Shown here piece after piece: positions 1 to 6,539 of a DNA stretch of 10,968 nucleotides. Below the pieces are notes generated by a model, which was given only the letters and a program-made list of their open reading frames with translations, did no database searches and was not told where the DNA came from. Both the position numbers and the translations under genes were made by a program. Source of the stretch: DATBIS01 sp036556805 (GTDB lineage: Bacteria > Actinomycetota > UBA4738 > HRBIN12); NCBI GenBank assembly GCA_036556805.1, contig DATBIS010000115.1, positions 1-10,968 on the forward strand, given 5' to 3'. Positions within the stretch are counted from its first letter, which is position 1, and each line of letters begins with the position of its first letter.

Positions 1-1
1 C

Positions 2-418
2 CTTCCTCCCGGGGAGGCCGAGGCCCAGGCGCGCGCGTTGCTCGCGCGGTTCGGTTTGGAGGACAAGGCCGACGAGTATCCGGACCGGCTGTCGGGCGGC
101 CAGCAGCAGCGCGTGGCGATCACCCGCGCCCTCGCGATGAATCCGAAGCTCATGCTGCTCGACGAGATCACGAGCGCGCTCGACCCCGAGCTCGTCGCGG
201 AGGTGCTCGACGTGATCCGCGAGCTCGCCCGGGGCGGCATGACGATGGTGCTCGCGACCCACGAGATGGGGTTCGCGCGGGACATCGCGTCGCGCGTCTG
301 CTTCCTCGACCAGGGCGTGATCCTGGAGCAGGGGGCGCCCGACGAGATCTTCACGGAGCCCCGCGAGGAGCGCACGAGGCAGTTCCTTCAGCGGATCATC
401 GCCGCCGGAAGGATGTGA
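2..418 (+). CDS. Amino-acid-type ABC transporter ATP-binding protein, C-terminal part (5' truncated by window)
   Basis: This is the C-terminal ~138 residues of an ABC ATPase. The reading frame is open to the left edge, so the Walker A and Q-loop lie outside the window. Visible in order are the signature motif LSGGQQQR (~residues 30-37 of the visible part), Walker B LMLLDE, the D-loop SALDPE, and the switch histidine in LATHEMGFAR. The motif run DEITSALDPELV and the ending ERTRQFLQRI resemble the polar amino acid family (GlnQ/ArtP/HisP-like, usually ~245 aa), which powers uptake of amino acids such as glutamine or arginine from a binding-protein/permease complex at the membrane. The substrate cannot be told from this part. 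The stop TGA (416-418) sits one nucleotide before the probable start of the next gene, so the two are probably co-transcribed. The permease and binding protein are presumably upstream. Family assignment is firm; the substrate class is inferred. Confidence 0.93.
   Translation, partial: LPPGEAEAQARALLARFGLEDKADEYPDRLSGGQQQRVAITRALAMNPKLMLLDEITSALDPELVAEVLDVIRELARGGMTMVLATHEMGFARDIASRVCFLDQGVILEQGAPDEIFTEPREERTRQFLQRIIAAGRM
407..413 (+). promoter_or_regulatory. Strong Shine-Dalgarno sequence (GGAAGGA) that supports a CTG start at 420
   Basis: GGAAGGA lies inside the last codons of the ABC ATPase gene and ends 6 nt before CTG at 420-422. It is the best-placed purine-rich ribosome site in this part of the window. 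No ATG, GTG or TTG in the downstream gene's frame lies near it: the first conventional start in that frame is ATG 507, about 93 nt further on. Its spacing is the main reason for choosing the CTG as the start of the next gene. Confidence 0.6.
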
Positions 419-419
419 C

Positions 420-1082
420 CTGGCGACGACCCCGCTGCCGCCACCCCCGCCGTCACCCGACCCGAATCTGCGGTCCCGGCGCCGCTGGATCGCGCTTGCT
501 CTCTCCATGCTCCTGGTGGCGGCCGGGGTAGCCGTGGCCGTCGTGGTGAGCAGAGAGCCCGTGTCCGAGGTGGCCGCCGATGCCTCGATCGTCTCGCCCA
601 CACCGCCCCCCCGACCGCCACCACCACCGGCCAGCGTGCCGGGCTACCCCGGAAATTGGCGTCGATACCAGGCGGTGGGCGGACGCTTTACCGTCGTTGG
701 CCCCGGCTACCCGGAGGAGACCTTCGCGAACGGCGTGCATCGCGCGCGGTTCGAAGACTCGGGGGTGACGATGACGGTGGACTGGTTCGACGAGTTCGCC
801 GCGCCGGCTTCGGAGGTGTCGCACCTGGTGTTCGATACCAAGCGCGCACTGAAGCGCAATCCTGGGACCGTGTCGGAGCAGCACGCGATCAACATCGAGG
901 GTCACCCGGGAGTGGCGCTGCGCATTCAGGGAGGTTTGGGTGGGGAGGGATTCTTCTACGTCATGAGGCTGTTCGTCGTGAACGGACGATCCTTCCAGCT
1001 CGCCGCTTCCATCGACCCAAACCGCTTGCAGCTCCGGTTGATCCGCGCAAGGCTGTTCCTGAACTCGTTCGCCCTGACGTAG
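420..1082 (+). CDS. Proline-rich, membrane-anchored extracytoplasmic protein of unknown function (probable CTG start; ATG 507 is the conservative start)
   Basis: I do not recognise a named family. Read from CTG 420 the product is 220 aa. It has a short proline-rich cytoplasmic tail, a basic patch RSRRR (~residues 18-22), one hydrophobic segment (WIALALSMLLVAAGVAVAVVV, given here only as a span of ~21 residues, about 23-43), a second proline-rich linker (~60-73), then a ~145-residue globular domain outside the membrane. That domain has alternating beta-like patterning (GRFTVVGPGYPEE, GVTMTVDWF, FYVMRLFVVNGRSFQLAAS) and ends FLNSFALT. This resembles small DcrB/PsbP-like lipoprotein domains, but that is an impression only. 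A start at ATG 507 (191 aa) would cut the membrane segment in half and lose the basic patch that orients it. The gene follows the ABC ATPase by 1 nt, so a role near that transporter is possible but unproven. Codon use looks looser than in uvrB (more TTG, GGT and GGA). Confidence 0.75.
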   Translation: MATTPLPPPPPSPDPNLRSRRRWIALALSMLLVAAGVAVAVVVSREPVSEVAADASIVSPTPPPRPPPPPASVPGYPGNWRRYQAVGGRFTVVGPGYPEETFANGVHRARFEDSGVTMTVDWFDEFAAPASEVSHLVFDTKRALKRNPGTVSEQHAINIEGHPGVALRIQGGLGGEGFFYVMRLFVVNGRSFQLAASIDPNRLQLRLIRARLFLNSFALT

Positions 1083-1084
1083 GC

Positions 1085-1099
1085 GTCGGCCATGCCGAC
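1085..1099 (+). terminator. Small hairpin just after the stop codon, weak terminator candidate
   Basis: GTCGGC (1085-1090) pairs perfectly with GCCGAC (1094-1099) around a 3-nt CAT loop, 2 nt after the TAG stop of the preceding gene. The stem is only 6 bp and no T-run follows, so it is at best a weak intrinsic terminator between this unit and uvrB. Confidence 0.3.
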
Positions 1100-1146
1100 C
1101 AGCGCCGGCCCGAAAGTAAGGCGCGAAGGCTGTCGCCGGCCGGTCC

Positions 1147-1152
1147 TACACT
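1147..1152 (+). promoter_or_regulatory. Probable -10 element (TACACT) of a near-leaderless uvrB promoter
   Basis: TACACT fits the actinobacterial TAnnnT -10 pattern and ends 10 nt before the uvrB ATG, leaving a predicted 5' leader of only about 0-4 nt. There is no Shine-Dalgarno sequence between it and the ATG. The same hexamer stands 8 nt before uvrA's start. I see no good -35 hexamer at the expected distance, which is common for this type of promoter. Confidence 0.5.
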
Positions 1153-1162
1153 GTTCGGCGCC

Positions 1163-3181
1163 ATGCCCCCGTTCAAGATCCAGTCCGAGTTCCAGCCCGC
1201 CGGCGACCAGCCGCAGGCCATCGAAGGGCTCGTCGAGGGCGTGCGCGCGGGCGAGCCGCACCTCACGCTGCTCGGCGCCACGGGGACCGGCAAGACGTTC
1301 ACGGTCGCCCACGTCGTGGAGCAGGTGCAGCGGCCGACCCTCGTGATCGCGCCGAACAAGTCGCTGGGCGCCCAGCTCGCGAACGAGTTCCGCCAGGTGT
1401 TCCCCGAGAACGCCGTCGAGTACTTCGTGAGCTACTACGACTACTACCAGCCCGAGGCGTACATCCCGCAGACCGACACGTACATCGAGAAGGACTCCTC
1501 GGTGAACGAGGAGATCGAGCGGCTGCGGCACTCGGCGACGGCGGCGCTCCTCACGCGTCGCGACGTGCTGATCGTCGCAAGCGTGTCGTGCATCTACGGC
1601 CTCGGCTCGCCGGAGCAGTACGAGGGCGAGCTGCTGCGGCCGATCAAGGGCGTCGACCTGCCCCTCGACTTCGCGATGCAGCGGCTCGTCGACATCCAGT
1701 ACAAGCGCAACAACGTCTCGCGGGCGCGGGGCACCTTCCGCGTCCAGGGCGACACGCTCGAGGTCTTTCCGCCGTACGAACAGATCGGCTTCCGGATCGA
1801 ATGGTGGGGCGACACGGTCGAGCGGATCGCCCGATTCGATCCCCTGACGGGCGAGCTGTACGACGAGCTCACCGAGATCACGATCTTTCCCGCCACCCAC
1901 TACGTCGCGTCGGACGAGCGGATGAAGGCCGCGCTCGTCACGATCGAACAGGAGCTGGGCGAGCGCCTCGGCGAGCTCGAGTCCCAGGGCAAGATGCTCG
2001 AGGCCGAGCGCCTCCGCATGCGCACGAACTACGACCTCGAGATGCTGCGGGAGGTCGGCTTCTGTTCGGGGATCGAGAACTACTCGCGGCACATCGACGG
2101 CCGCGCGCCGGGCACCGCGCCGTACACGCTGCTCGACTACTTCCCGGAGGACTACCTCGTGGTGATCGACGAGTCGCACGTGACCGTGCCGCAGCTGCAC
2201 GGCATGTACGAGGGCGACATCTCGCGCAAGTCGACGCTCGTCGAGCACGGCTTCCGGCTGCCGTCGGCGATCGACAACCGGCCGCTGCGGTTCGAGGAGT
2301 TCACCGAGCGCGTCCACCAGGTCGTGTACATGAGCGCCACGCCCAGCGCGTACGAGCTGCGGGCGTCGAGGCGTATCGTCGAGCAGATCGTCCGGCCGAC
2401 CGGCCTCATCGACCCGGAGGTGCAGATCCGGCCCACCAAGGGCCAGGTGGACGACCTCATCGAGGAGATCCGCAAGCGGTCCGAGATGGGCCATCGCGTG
2501 CTCGTGACCACCCTCACGAAGAAGATGGCGGAGGACCTCACCGACTACCTGATCGAGATGGGGATCCGCGTGCGCTACCTGCATTCCGAGGTCGACACCC
2601 TGCAGCGCATCGAGATCGTGCGCGACCTGCGGCTCGGCGAGTTCGACGTGCTCGTGGGCATCAACCTCCTTCGCGAGGGGCTCGACCTCCCCGAGGTCTC
2701 GCTCGTCGCGATCCTCGACGCGGACAAGGAGGGGTTCCTGCGCTCGGGCACCTCGCTGATCCAGACGATCGGACGTGCGGCACGTAACGTCGACGGCACG
2801 GTCCTGATGTACGCCGACGAGGTCACTGACTCCATGAAGGAGGCGATCTCCGAAACACAGCGCCGGCGTCAGATCCAGATGCGCTACAACCAGGAGCACG
2901 GGATCGACCCGCAGACGGTGCGCAAGCGCGTGACGGACATCCTGCTGTCGCTCGCCGACGATCCCAAGCACGCGCCGGCCCCGAAGAGGGAGCGGCGTCG
3001 GAAGGCCACCCACCCGGAGATGCCCCAGGAGGAGCTGGGCCGACTCATCCAGTCCCTCGAGGACGAGATGCACGAGGCCGCGAAGGATCTCCGGTTCGAG
3101 TACGCGGCCCGGCTCCGCGACGAGGTGCAGGAGCTGCGCAAGGAGCTCCGGCAGATGCGGGAGGCGGGGGTCGGCGCGTGA
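1163..3181 (+). CDS. uvrB: UvrABC excinuclease subunit B (DNA damage-verifying helicase-like ATPase)
   Basis: UvrB receives damaged DNA from UvrA, verifies the lesion by threading one strand behind a beta-hairpin, and recruits UvrC for incision in nucleotide excision repair. The product is 672 aa, the normal length. Motifs seen: Walker A GATGTGKT (38-45); the beta-hairpin region starting YYDYYQPEAYIP (91-102) and running to about residue 113; DESH (336-339); SAT (391-393); motif V around GINLLREGLDLP (499-510); motif VI QTIGRAAR (534-541); and a C-terminal UVR domain (~623-660) that in homologues contacts UvrC. Helicase motif Ia reads APNKSLGAQL where homologues usually have NKTLAAQL, a mild change. 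ATG 1163 was chosen because it begins the conserved N-terminus PFKIQSEFQPAGDQPQAI; the frame is open further upstream but that part is not UvrB. The stop overlaps the next gene's GTG by 4 nt. There is no clear LexA box upstream. Confidence 0.99.
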   Translation: MPPFKIQSEFQPAGDQPQAIEGLVEGVRAGEPHLTLLGATGTGKTFTVAHVVEQVQRPTLVIAPNKSLGAQLANEFRQVFPENAVEYFVSYYDYYQPEAYIPQTDTYIEKDSSVNEEIERLRHSATAALLTRRDVLIVASVSCIYGLGSPEQYEGELLRPIKGVDLPLDFAMQRLVDIQYKRNNVSRARGTFRVQGDTLEVFPPYEQIGFRIEWWGDTVERIARFDPLTGELYDELTEITIFPATHYVASDERMKAALVTIEQELGERLGELESQGKMLEAERLRMRTNYDLEMLREVGFCSGIENYSRHIDGRAPGTAPYTLLDYFPEDYLVVIDESHVTVPQLHGMYEGDISRKSTLVEHGFRLPSAIDNRPLRFEEFTERVHQVVYMSATPSAYELRASRRIVEQIVRPTGLIDPEVQIRPTKGQVDDLIEEIRKRSEMGHRVLVTTLTKKMAEDLTDYLIEMGIRVRYLHSEVDTLQRIEIVRDLRLGEFDVLVGINLLREGLDLPEVSLVAILDADKEGFLRSGTSLIQTIGRAARNVDGTVLMYADEVTDSMKEAISETQRRRQIQMRYNQEHGIDPQTVRKRVTDILLSLADDPKHAPAPKRERRRKATHPEMPQEELGRLIQSLEDEMHEAAKDLRFEYAARLRDEVQELRKELRQMREAGVGA

Positions 3182-4209
3182 CCCTCGCGATCCGGGCGCC
3201 CGAGGCGTGGCTCGGCCCCGGACGGCTCGTCCGCGATGCCGAGATCGTCTGCGACCGTGGCGACATCCTCTCCGCGGGGGCGCGCGTCGAGAGCGGCGAC
3301 CACGACGAGATCCTCGAGCTCGACGGATTCCTCATGCCGGCGGTCGCCGATCGACACGTGCACATCGAGCTGTCCGACCCCGCCGCGGTCCTGCTGCGAG
3401 GCGTCACCGCCGTGCGCGACCTCGCGTGGCCGGCCGAACGGATCTTCCCGCTCGCCGACGCGTCGGAGCTCCCCACCTACACCGGCCCGCTCGTTCGCGC
3501 GGCGGGGCCGATGCTCACCGGGCGGGGGGGCTACCCCACGCGCGACGCGTGGGCGCCGGCGGGCACCGGACGCGAGCTCGACGGGCCCGACGACGCCCGC
3601 ATGGCCGTGAAGGAGCTCGCCTCGCTCGGCGCGGCCGCGATCAAGGTCTCGCTGAACGCGGAGGCGGGACCGACGCCGTCGGACGCGGAGCTCGCGGCCG
3701 TTTGCGAGGAGGCGCACGCGCACGACCTGCCGGTGACGGCGCACGCACAGGGCCACGGTCAGGTGGAGCGGGGGCTCGGCGCGGGCATCGACGAGCTCGC
3801 GCACACGCCGTGGACCGAGCGAGTCTCGGACGATCTCCTGGACGCCTGCGCACGTCGGCTGCGCATCGTCTCGACGCTCGACATCTTCTCGTTCGGGCGG
3901 GACACGCCCGAGATCCGCACCGCGCTCGACAACCTCCGGCGCTTCCACACGGCCGGCGGCACCGTCATCTACGGCACCGACCTGGGCAACGGGGCGATCC
4001 CGCCGGGCATCGACACGCGCGAGGCGCTCCTGCTCGCCGAGGCCGGGCTCGAGTACGAGGAGGTCCTCGAGGCGATGGTGCGCGCGACGCTCGAGCCCGG
4101 CGCCCCGGCGGACGTCGTGGGGTTCCGCGCCAGCCCGCTCGACGACCTCGCGGCCCTGGACGACCTGCGGCTCGTCGTGCGCGGCGGCGGCGTCGCGCTC
4201 GCGCGCTGA
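3178..4209 (+). CDS. Metal-dependent amidohydrolase family protein, compact form
   Basis: A 343-aa member of the amidohydrolase superfamily, nearest in feel to the imidazolonepropionase/Xaa-Pro-dipeptidase-like branch: cytoplasmic TIM-barrel hydrolases acting on amide or cyclic amide bonds. Candidate metal ligands appear in order: HVH (His60, His62), Lys156 in IKVSLN (possible bridging carboxylated lysine), His189 in VTAHAQG, His209 in ELAHTPW and Asp268 in YGTDLGNG. The small N- and C-terminal beta-sandwich is present (LEPGAPADVVGF near 305-316, final LVVRGGGVAL). The usual ~15-20-residue stretch between the last barrel helix and the EPGAPAD motif is missing, giving a shorter protein than the typical 380-430 aa; this may be a subfamily trait. 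The GTG start overlaps uvrB's stop as GTGA, with purine-rich stretches 7-13 nt upstream, implying translational coupling to uvrB. The substrate is unknown, and I see no functional link to DNA repair. Confidence 0.9.
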   Translation: MTLAIRAPEAWLGPGRLVRDAEIVCDRGDILSAGARVESGDHDEILELDGFLMPAVADRHVHIELSDPAAVLLRGVTAVRDLAWPAERIFPLADASELPTYTGPLVRAAGPMLTGRGGYPTRDAWAPAGTGRELDGPDDARMAVKELASLGAAAIKVSLNAEAGPTPSDAELAAVCEEAHAHDLPVTAHAQGHGQVERGLGAGIDELAHTPWTERVSDDLLDACARRLRIVSTLDIFSFGRDTPEIRTALDNLRRFHTAGGTVIYGTDLGNGAIPPGIDTREALLLAEAGLEYEEVLEAMVRATLEPGAPADVVGFRASPLDDLAALDDLRLVVRGGGVALAR

Positions 4210-4216
4210 ATCGGGG

Positions 4217-4245
4217 TTGCGCGCCCGACCACCGCGCGCTACAAC
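4217..4245 (+). promoter_or_regulatory. Probable promoter of the sulfite-oxidase-like gene (TTGCGC - 17 nt - TACAAC), near-leaderless
   Basis: A -35-like TTGCGC (4217-4222) and a -10-like TACAAC (4240-4245) are separated by exactly 17 nt in the 45-nt gap after the amidohydrolase. The -10 ends 9 nt before the GTG start at 4255, so the leader would be about 0-3 nt, and no Shine-Dalgarno sequence is present. Two GCGCGC blocks (4219-4224 and 4234-4239) could pair as a 6-bp stem within the promoter. They may be chance in GC-rich DNA. Confidence 0.5.
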
Positions 4246-4254
4246 CGAGCCGAC

Positions 4255-5328
4255 GTGGAGACGCCGAAGGTCGACGACGGGATCTCGCTCGAGTTGCTGG
4301 GCCTCGCGGCCCGGAACCACGGCATGCCGCTCGAGGCCCTGCGCTACGACGTCACGCCGATCGGGCTGCACTACCTGCTGATCCACTTCGACATCCCCGA
4401 AACCGACCAGGCGACGTGGTCGATCGAGATCGGGGGCCGGGTCCGGCACCCGGTCACGCTCACGATGCAGGACGTCCTGGCCCGGCCGGCCGTCACGTTC
4501 GCCGTGACGATGGAGTGCGCCGGCAACGGCCGCGCGCGGCTGTCGCCGCGCGCGAACAGCCAGCCGTGGCTCGACGAGGCGATCGGCACGGCGGAGTGGA
4601 CCGGGACGCCGCTCCGGCCGATCCTCGAGGAGGCCGCCATCGAGCCCGACGCCGTCGAGCTCGTCTTCACCGGCGCCGACCACGGCGTGCAGCACGACGT
4701 GGAGCACGACTACCAGCGGAGCCTGAGCGTCGCCGAGGCCATGCGCGACGACGTCCTGCTCGCGTATGCGATCAACGGGCAGCCGCTCCCGCCACAGCAC
4801 GGGTTCCCGGTGCGTCTGCTCGTCCCGGGTTGGTACGGCATGACGAGCGTGAAATGGCTCACGTCGATCGAGGCCGTGTCGGAGCCCTTCGACGGCGTGC
4901 AGATGGCCGCGTACCTGCTGCGAAGGGACGAGGAGGACGAGGGCACGCCGGTCACGCGGATGCAGCCGCGCGCGCTGATGGTCCCGCCCGGGTTCCCCGA
5001 CTTCCCGGCCCGAGCGCGCATCCTCGACGCGGGGCCGACGCGCCTGCTCGGAAGGGCGTGGTCGGGCGTGGCACCGATCGAGCGCGTCGAGGTCAGCGTG
5101 GACGGCGGCGCGACGTGGAACGACGCCGCGCTCGGACCGATGCCGGCCTCGCCCTACGCGTGGCGCCTGTGGACGTTCGAGTGGGACCCCGCTCCCGGCG
5201 AGCATGAGCTCGTGGTGCGCGCGACCGACGCGACCGGCGCCGCGCAGCCGGTCGACCCGCCGTGGAACGTCGGCGGCTTCTCGAACAACATGGTGCAGCG
5301 CGTGCCGGTGACGGTGCGCGAGGCCTAG
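4255..5328 (+). CDS. Sulfite-oxidase-family molybdopterin-dependent oxidoreductase
   Basis: A 357-aa enzyme of the sulfite oxidase family, which uses Mo-molybdopterin to oxidise sulfite or reduce S- or N-oxides. Residues ~30-215 form the molybdopterin-binding domain: the Mo-ligating cysteine is Cys88 in MECAGNGR, followed by the cofactor-contact stretch PVRLLVPGWYGMTSVKWL (185-202). Residues ~235-355 form the immunoglobulin-like dimerisation domain, with VSVDGGATW (280-288) and the typical ending PWNVGGFSNNMVQRVPV (336-352). There is no twin-arginine signal peptide, no heme domain and no membrane segment, so a cytoplasmic soluble form is expected and the electron partner is unknown. The family label does not prove sulfite as substrate. 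GTG 4255 is favoured by the -10-like element just upstream. The gene is downstream of the amidohydrolase by 45 nt. Its TAG stop is part of a CTAG shared with the convergent PLP-enzyme gene. Confidence 0.93.
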   Translation: METPKVDDGISLELLGLAARNHGMPLEALRYDVTPIGLHYLLIHFDIPETDQATWSIEIGGRVRHPVTLTMQDVLARPAVTFAVTMECAGNGRARLSPRANSQPWLDEAIGTAEWTGTPLRPILEEAAIEPDAVELVFTGADHGVQHDVEHDYQRSLSVAEAMRDDVLLAYAINGQPLPPQHGFPVRLLVPGWYGMTSVKWLTSIEAVSEPFDGVQMAAYLLRRDEEDEGTPVTRMQPRALMVPPGFPDFPARARILDAGPTRLLGRAWSGVAPIERVEVSVDGGATWNDAALGPMPASPYAWRLWTFEWDPAPGEHELVVRATDATGAAQPVDPPWNVGGFSNNMVQRVPVTVREA

Positions 5329-5341
5329 CCTCGCAGCACCG
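5312..5341. terminator. 13-bp hairpin spanning two convergent stop codons, probable bidirectional terminator
   Basis: CGGTGC followed by GCGAGGC (5312-5324) pairs with GCCTCGC (5328-5334) and GCACCG (5336-5341), with one bulged A at 5335 and a 3-nt CTA loop at 5325-5327. That is 13 pairs, mostly G-C. Because the element is near-palindromic it forms in RNA from either strand. Its loop lies on the overlapping TAG stop codons of the two convergent genes, and its arms are the last codons of each. There is no T-run, which is usual for terminators in GC-rich actinobacteria. Confidence 0.6.
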
Positions 5342-6539
5342 CCGCGAGCTCGTCGAAGCAGCGGTCGACGTCCGCCTCCGTGTTGAAGAAGTGTGGGCTG
5401 ATGCGGAGGCCGTCGCCGCGGTAATCCGTGCACACGTTGCGTTCGAGCAGCGCGTGACAGACCTTCTCGGCTTCGGGGCCGACGCCGACGTTCACCACGC
5501 CGCCTCGTGCCTCACGCGAGCGCGGGGTCCGCACGGAGAGTCCCGCCTCGTCGGCCCGCGCGATGACGTGGTCGGTGAGCTCTCCTTGGCGCGCGCGGAT
5601 GCGCCCCGGCGTCACCTCCGCGATGATCTCGAGCCCGCCCTGCGCGATCGGGAAGACCGGCGCCGGCGGCGTCCCGTGCTCGAGCCGCCGAGCGGTGGGG
5701 TGGTACTCGAGGTGCTGGTTGTCGAACGAGAACGGGTCGCGCGTCGCGAACCAACCCGTGACCGCGGGCGCGAGCGTCGGCACCAGGTCGCGGCGGGCAT
5801 AGAGGAACGCGAGGCCGGGCCCGCCGAGGAGCCACTTCAGGACGCCGGCGGTATAGAGGTCGCAGCCGAGGTCGTGGAGATCGAGCGGCACGATCCCGAT
5901 GCCGTGGTAGTCGTCGACGAACGAGAGCGCGCCGCGTTCCCGCGCGATCGCGCAGACCGCCCGCGCGTCCATCAGCGCGCTCGACCGGTACAGCACCCGA
6001 TTCACCATCACGAGCGCGGTGCGCTCGTCGATCGCGCGGTCGTACTCCTCGAGCGGGATCGTGAGCCCATCGAACGATCGCAGCCACACGATCTCCGCGC
6101 CGCGAGGGCGCTGCGCGAGCCACGCGTGCCCGTCGGTCGGGAAGTCGAGCTCGGAGAGCACGATCCGCCGGCGGTCGCCCGAAAGGTCGAGGCACGAGGC
6201 GATGGTCGCGAGCGCGATCGAGATGTTCGTGGTGATCGCGAGCTCGTCGACGTCGCACCCGGCGAGCGACGCGAACGTGCGCTTCAGCCGGCCCATCGTC
6301 GGAAAGATGTCCTCGAACCACACGTGGTCGGGCGCCCCCTTCGTCGCCCACGCGTCGACGTACTCGTCGAGGTACCGGCGTGAGCGAAGCGACACGGGCC
6401 CGAGCGACGCGCTGATCAGATAGGTCTTCGCCCCGAGGACGGGGAACTCCTCGCGGTAGGACTCGAGCGATCGCTCAGTCGTCGCCGTGCTCCTCGAGGT
6501 AGTCCACGTAGAGCGGCCGGAGCGCCTGGCCCAGCTCAC
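5325..6539 (-). CDS. Kynureninase-like class-V aminotransferase-fold PLP enzyme
   Basis: A fold-type I PLP enzyme of the class V aminotransferase group (kynureninase / cysteine desulfurase relatives), presumably cytoplasmic. With the GTG 6539 start it is 404 aa. Seen: the substrate-pocket-like stretch KTYLISASLGPVS (38-50), TTNISIAL (103-110) at the expected phosphate-binding place, Asp209 in SFVDDYHGIG, which should pair with the PLP ring nitrogen, the Schiff-base lysine Lys235 in GVLKWLLGGPG, and the C-terminal arginine region DYRGDGLRISPHFFNTEADVDR (~372-393, given as a span). The LKWLLGGPG context is kynureninase-like, but I cannot say whether it cleaves kynurenine, transaminates or desulfurates. 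It is the last gene of a leftward unit. The start is uncertain: recognisable homology begins near SLESYREEFPVL (~24-35), and GTG 6539 overlaps the upstream gene by 65 nt without a well-spaced ribosome site. Confidence 0.9.
   Translation of the reverse strand: MSWARRSGRSTWTTSRSTATTERSLESYREEFPVLGAKTYLISASLGPVSLRSRRYLDEYVDAWATKGAPDHVWFEDIFPTMGRLKRTFASLAGCDVDELAITTNISIALATIASCLDLSGDRRRIVLSELDFPTDGHAWLAQRPRGAEIVWLRSFDGLTIPLEEYDRAIDERTALVMVNRVLYRSSALMDARAVCAIARERGALSFVDDYHGIGIVPLDLHDLGCDLYTAGVLKWLLGGPGLAFLYARRDLVPTLAPAVTGWFATRDPFSFDNQHLEYHPTARRLEHGTPPAPVFPIAQGGLEIIAEVTPGRIRARQGELTDHVIARADEAGLSVRTPRSREARGGVVNVGVGPEAEKVCHALLERNVCTDYRGDGLRISPHFFNTEADVDRCFDELAAVLRG

Noticed and set aside
170..200. DEITSALDP in the ABC ATPase, with Ile instead of the usual Pro after Walker B
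   Set aside because: Val or Ile at this place is common in the polar amino acid ATPase family, so it is not a sign of altered function.
1144..1157. Possible LexA/SOS box upstream of uvrB (GTTCG half-site at 1153-1157)
   Set aside because: The actinobacterial box needs CGAAC four bases upstream of GTTCG. The sequence there (1144-1148) is TCCTA, so only one half-site exists. No box is seen before uvrA either.
656..1162. Upstream extension of the uvrB frame to 656
   Set aside because: The extension is Arg/Gly-rich, out of frame with the real gene at 420-1082, and lacks UvrB homology. The family N-terminus starts at ATG 1163.
956..3073. Long minus-strand open frame opposite uvrB (705 codons), and a similar 849-codon frame over 2884-5433
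   Set aside because: These are GC-rich shadow frames. Their translations are low-complexity, rich in Arg, Asp, Val, Leu and His, with no domain motifs, while the plus-strand frames encode textbook conserved proteins.
4219..4239. GCGCGC inverted blocks in the gap before the sulfite-oxidase-like gene as an operator or terminator
   Set aside because: The stem is only 6 bp with a 9-nt loop, in DNA where GCGCGC is frequent by chance. It lies within the promoter and has no supporting feature.
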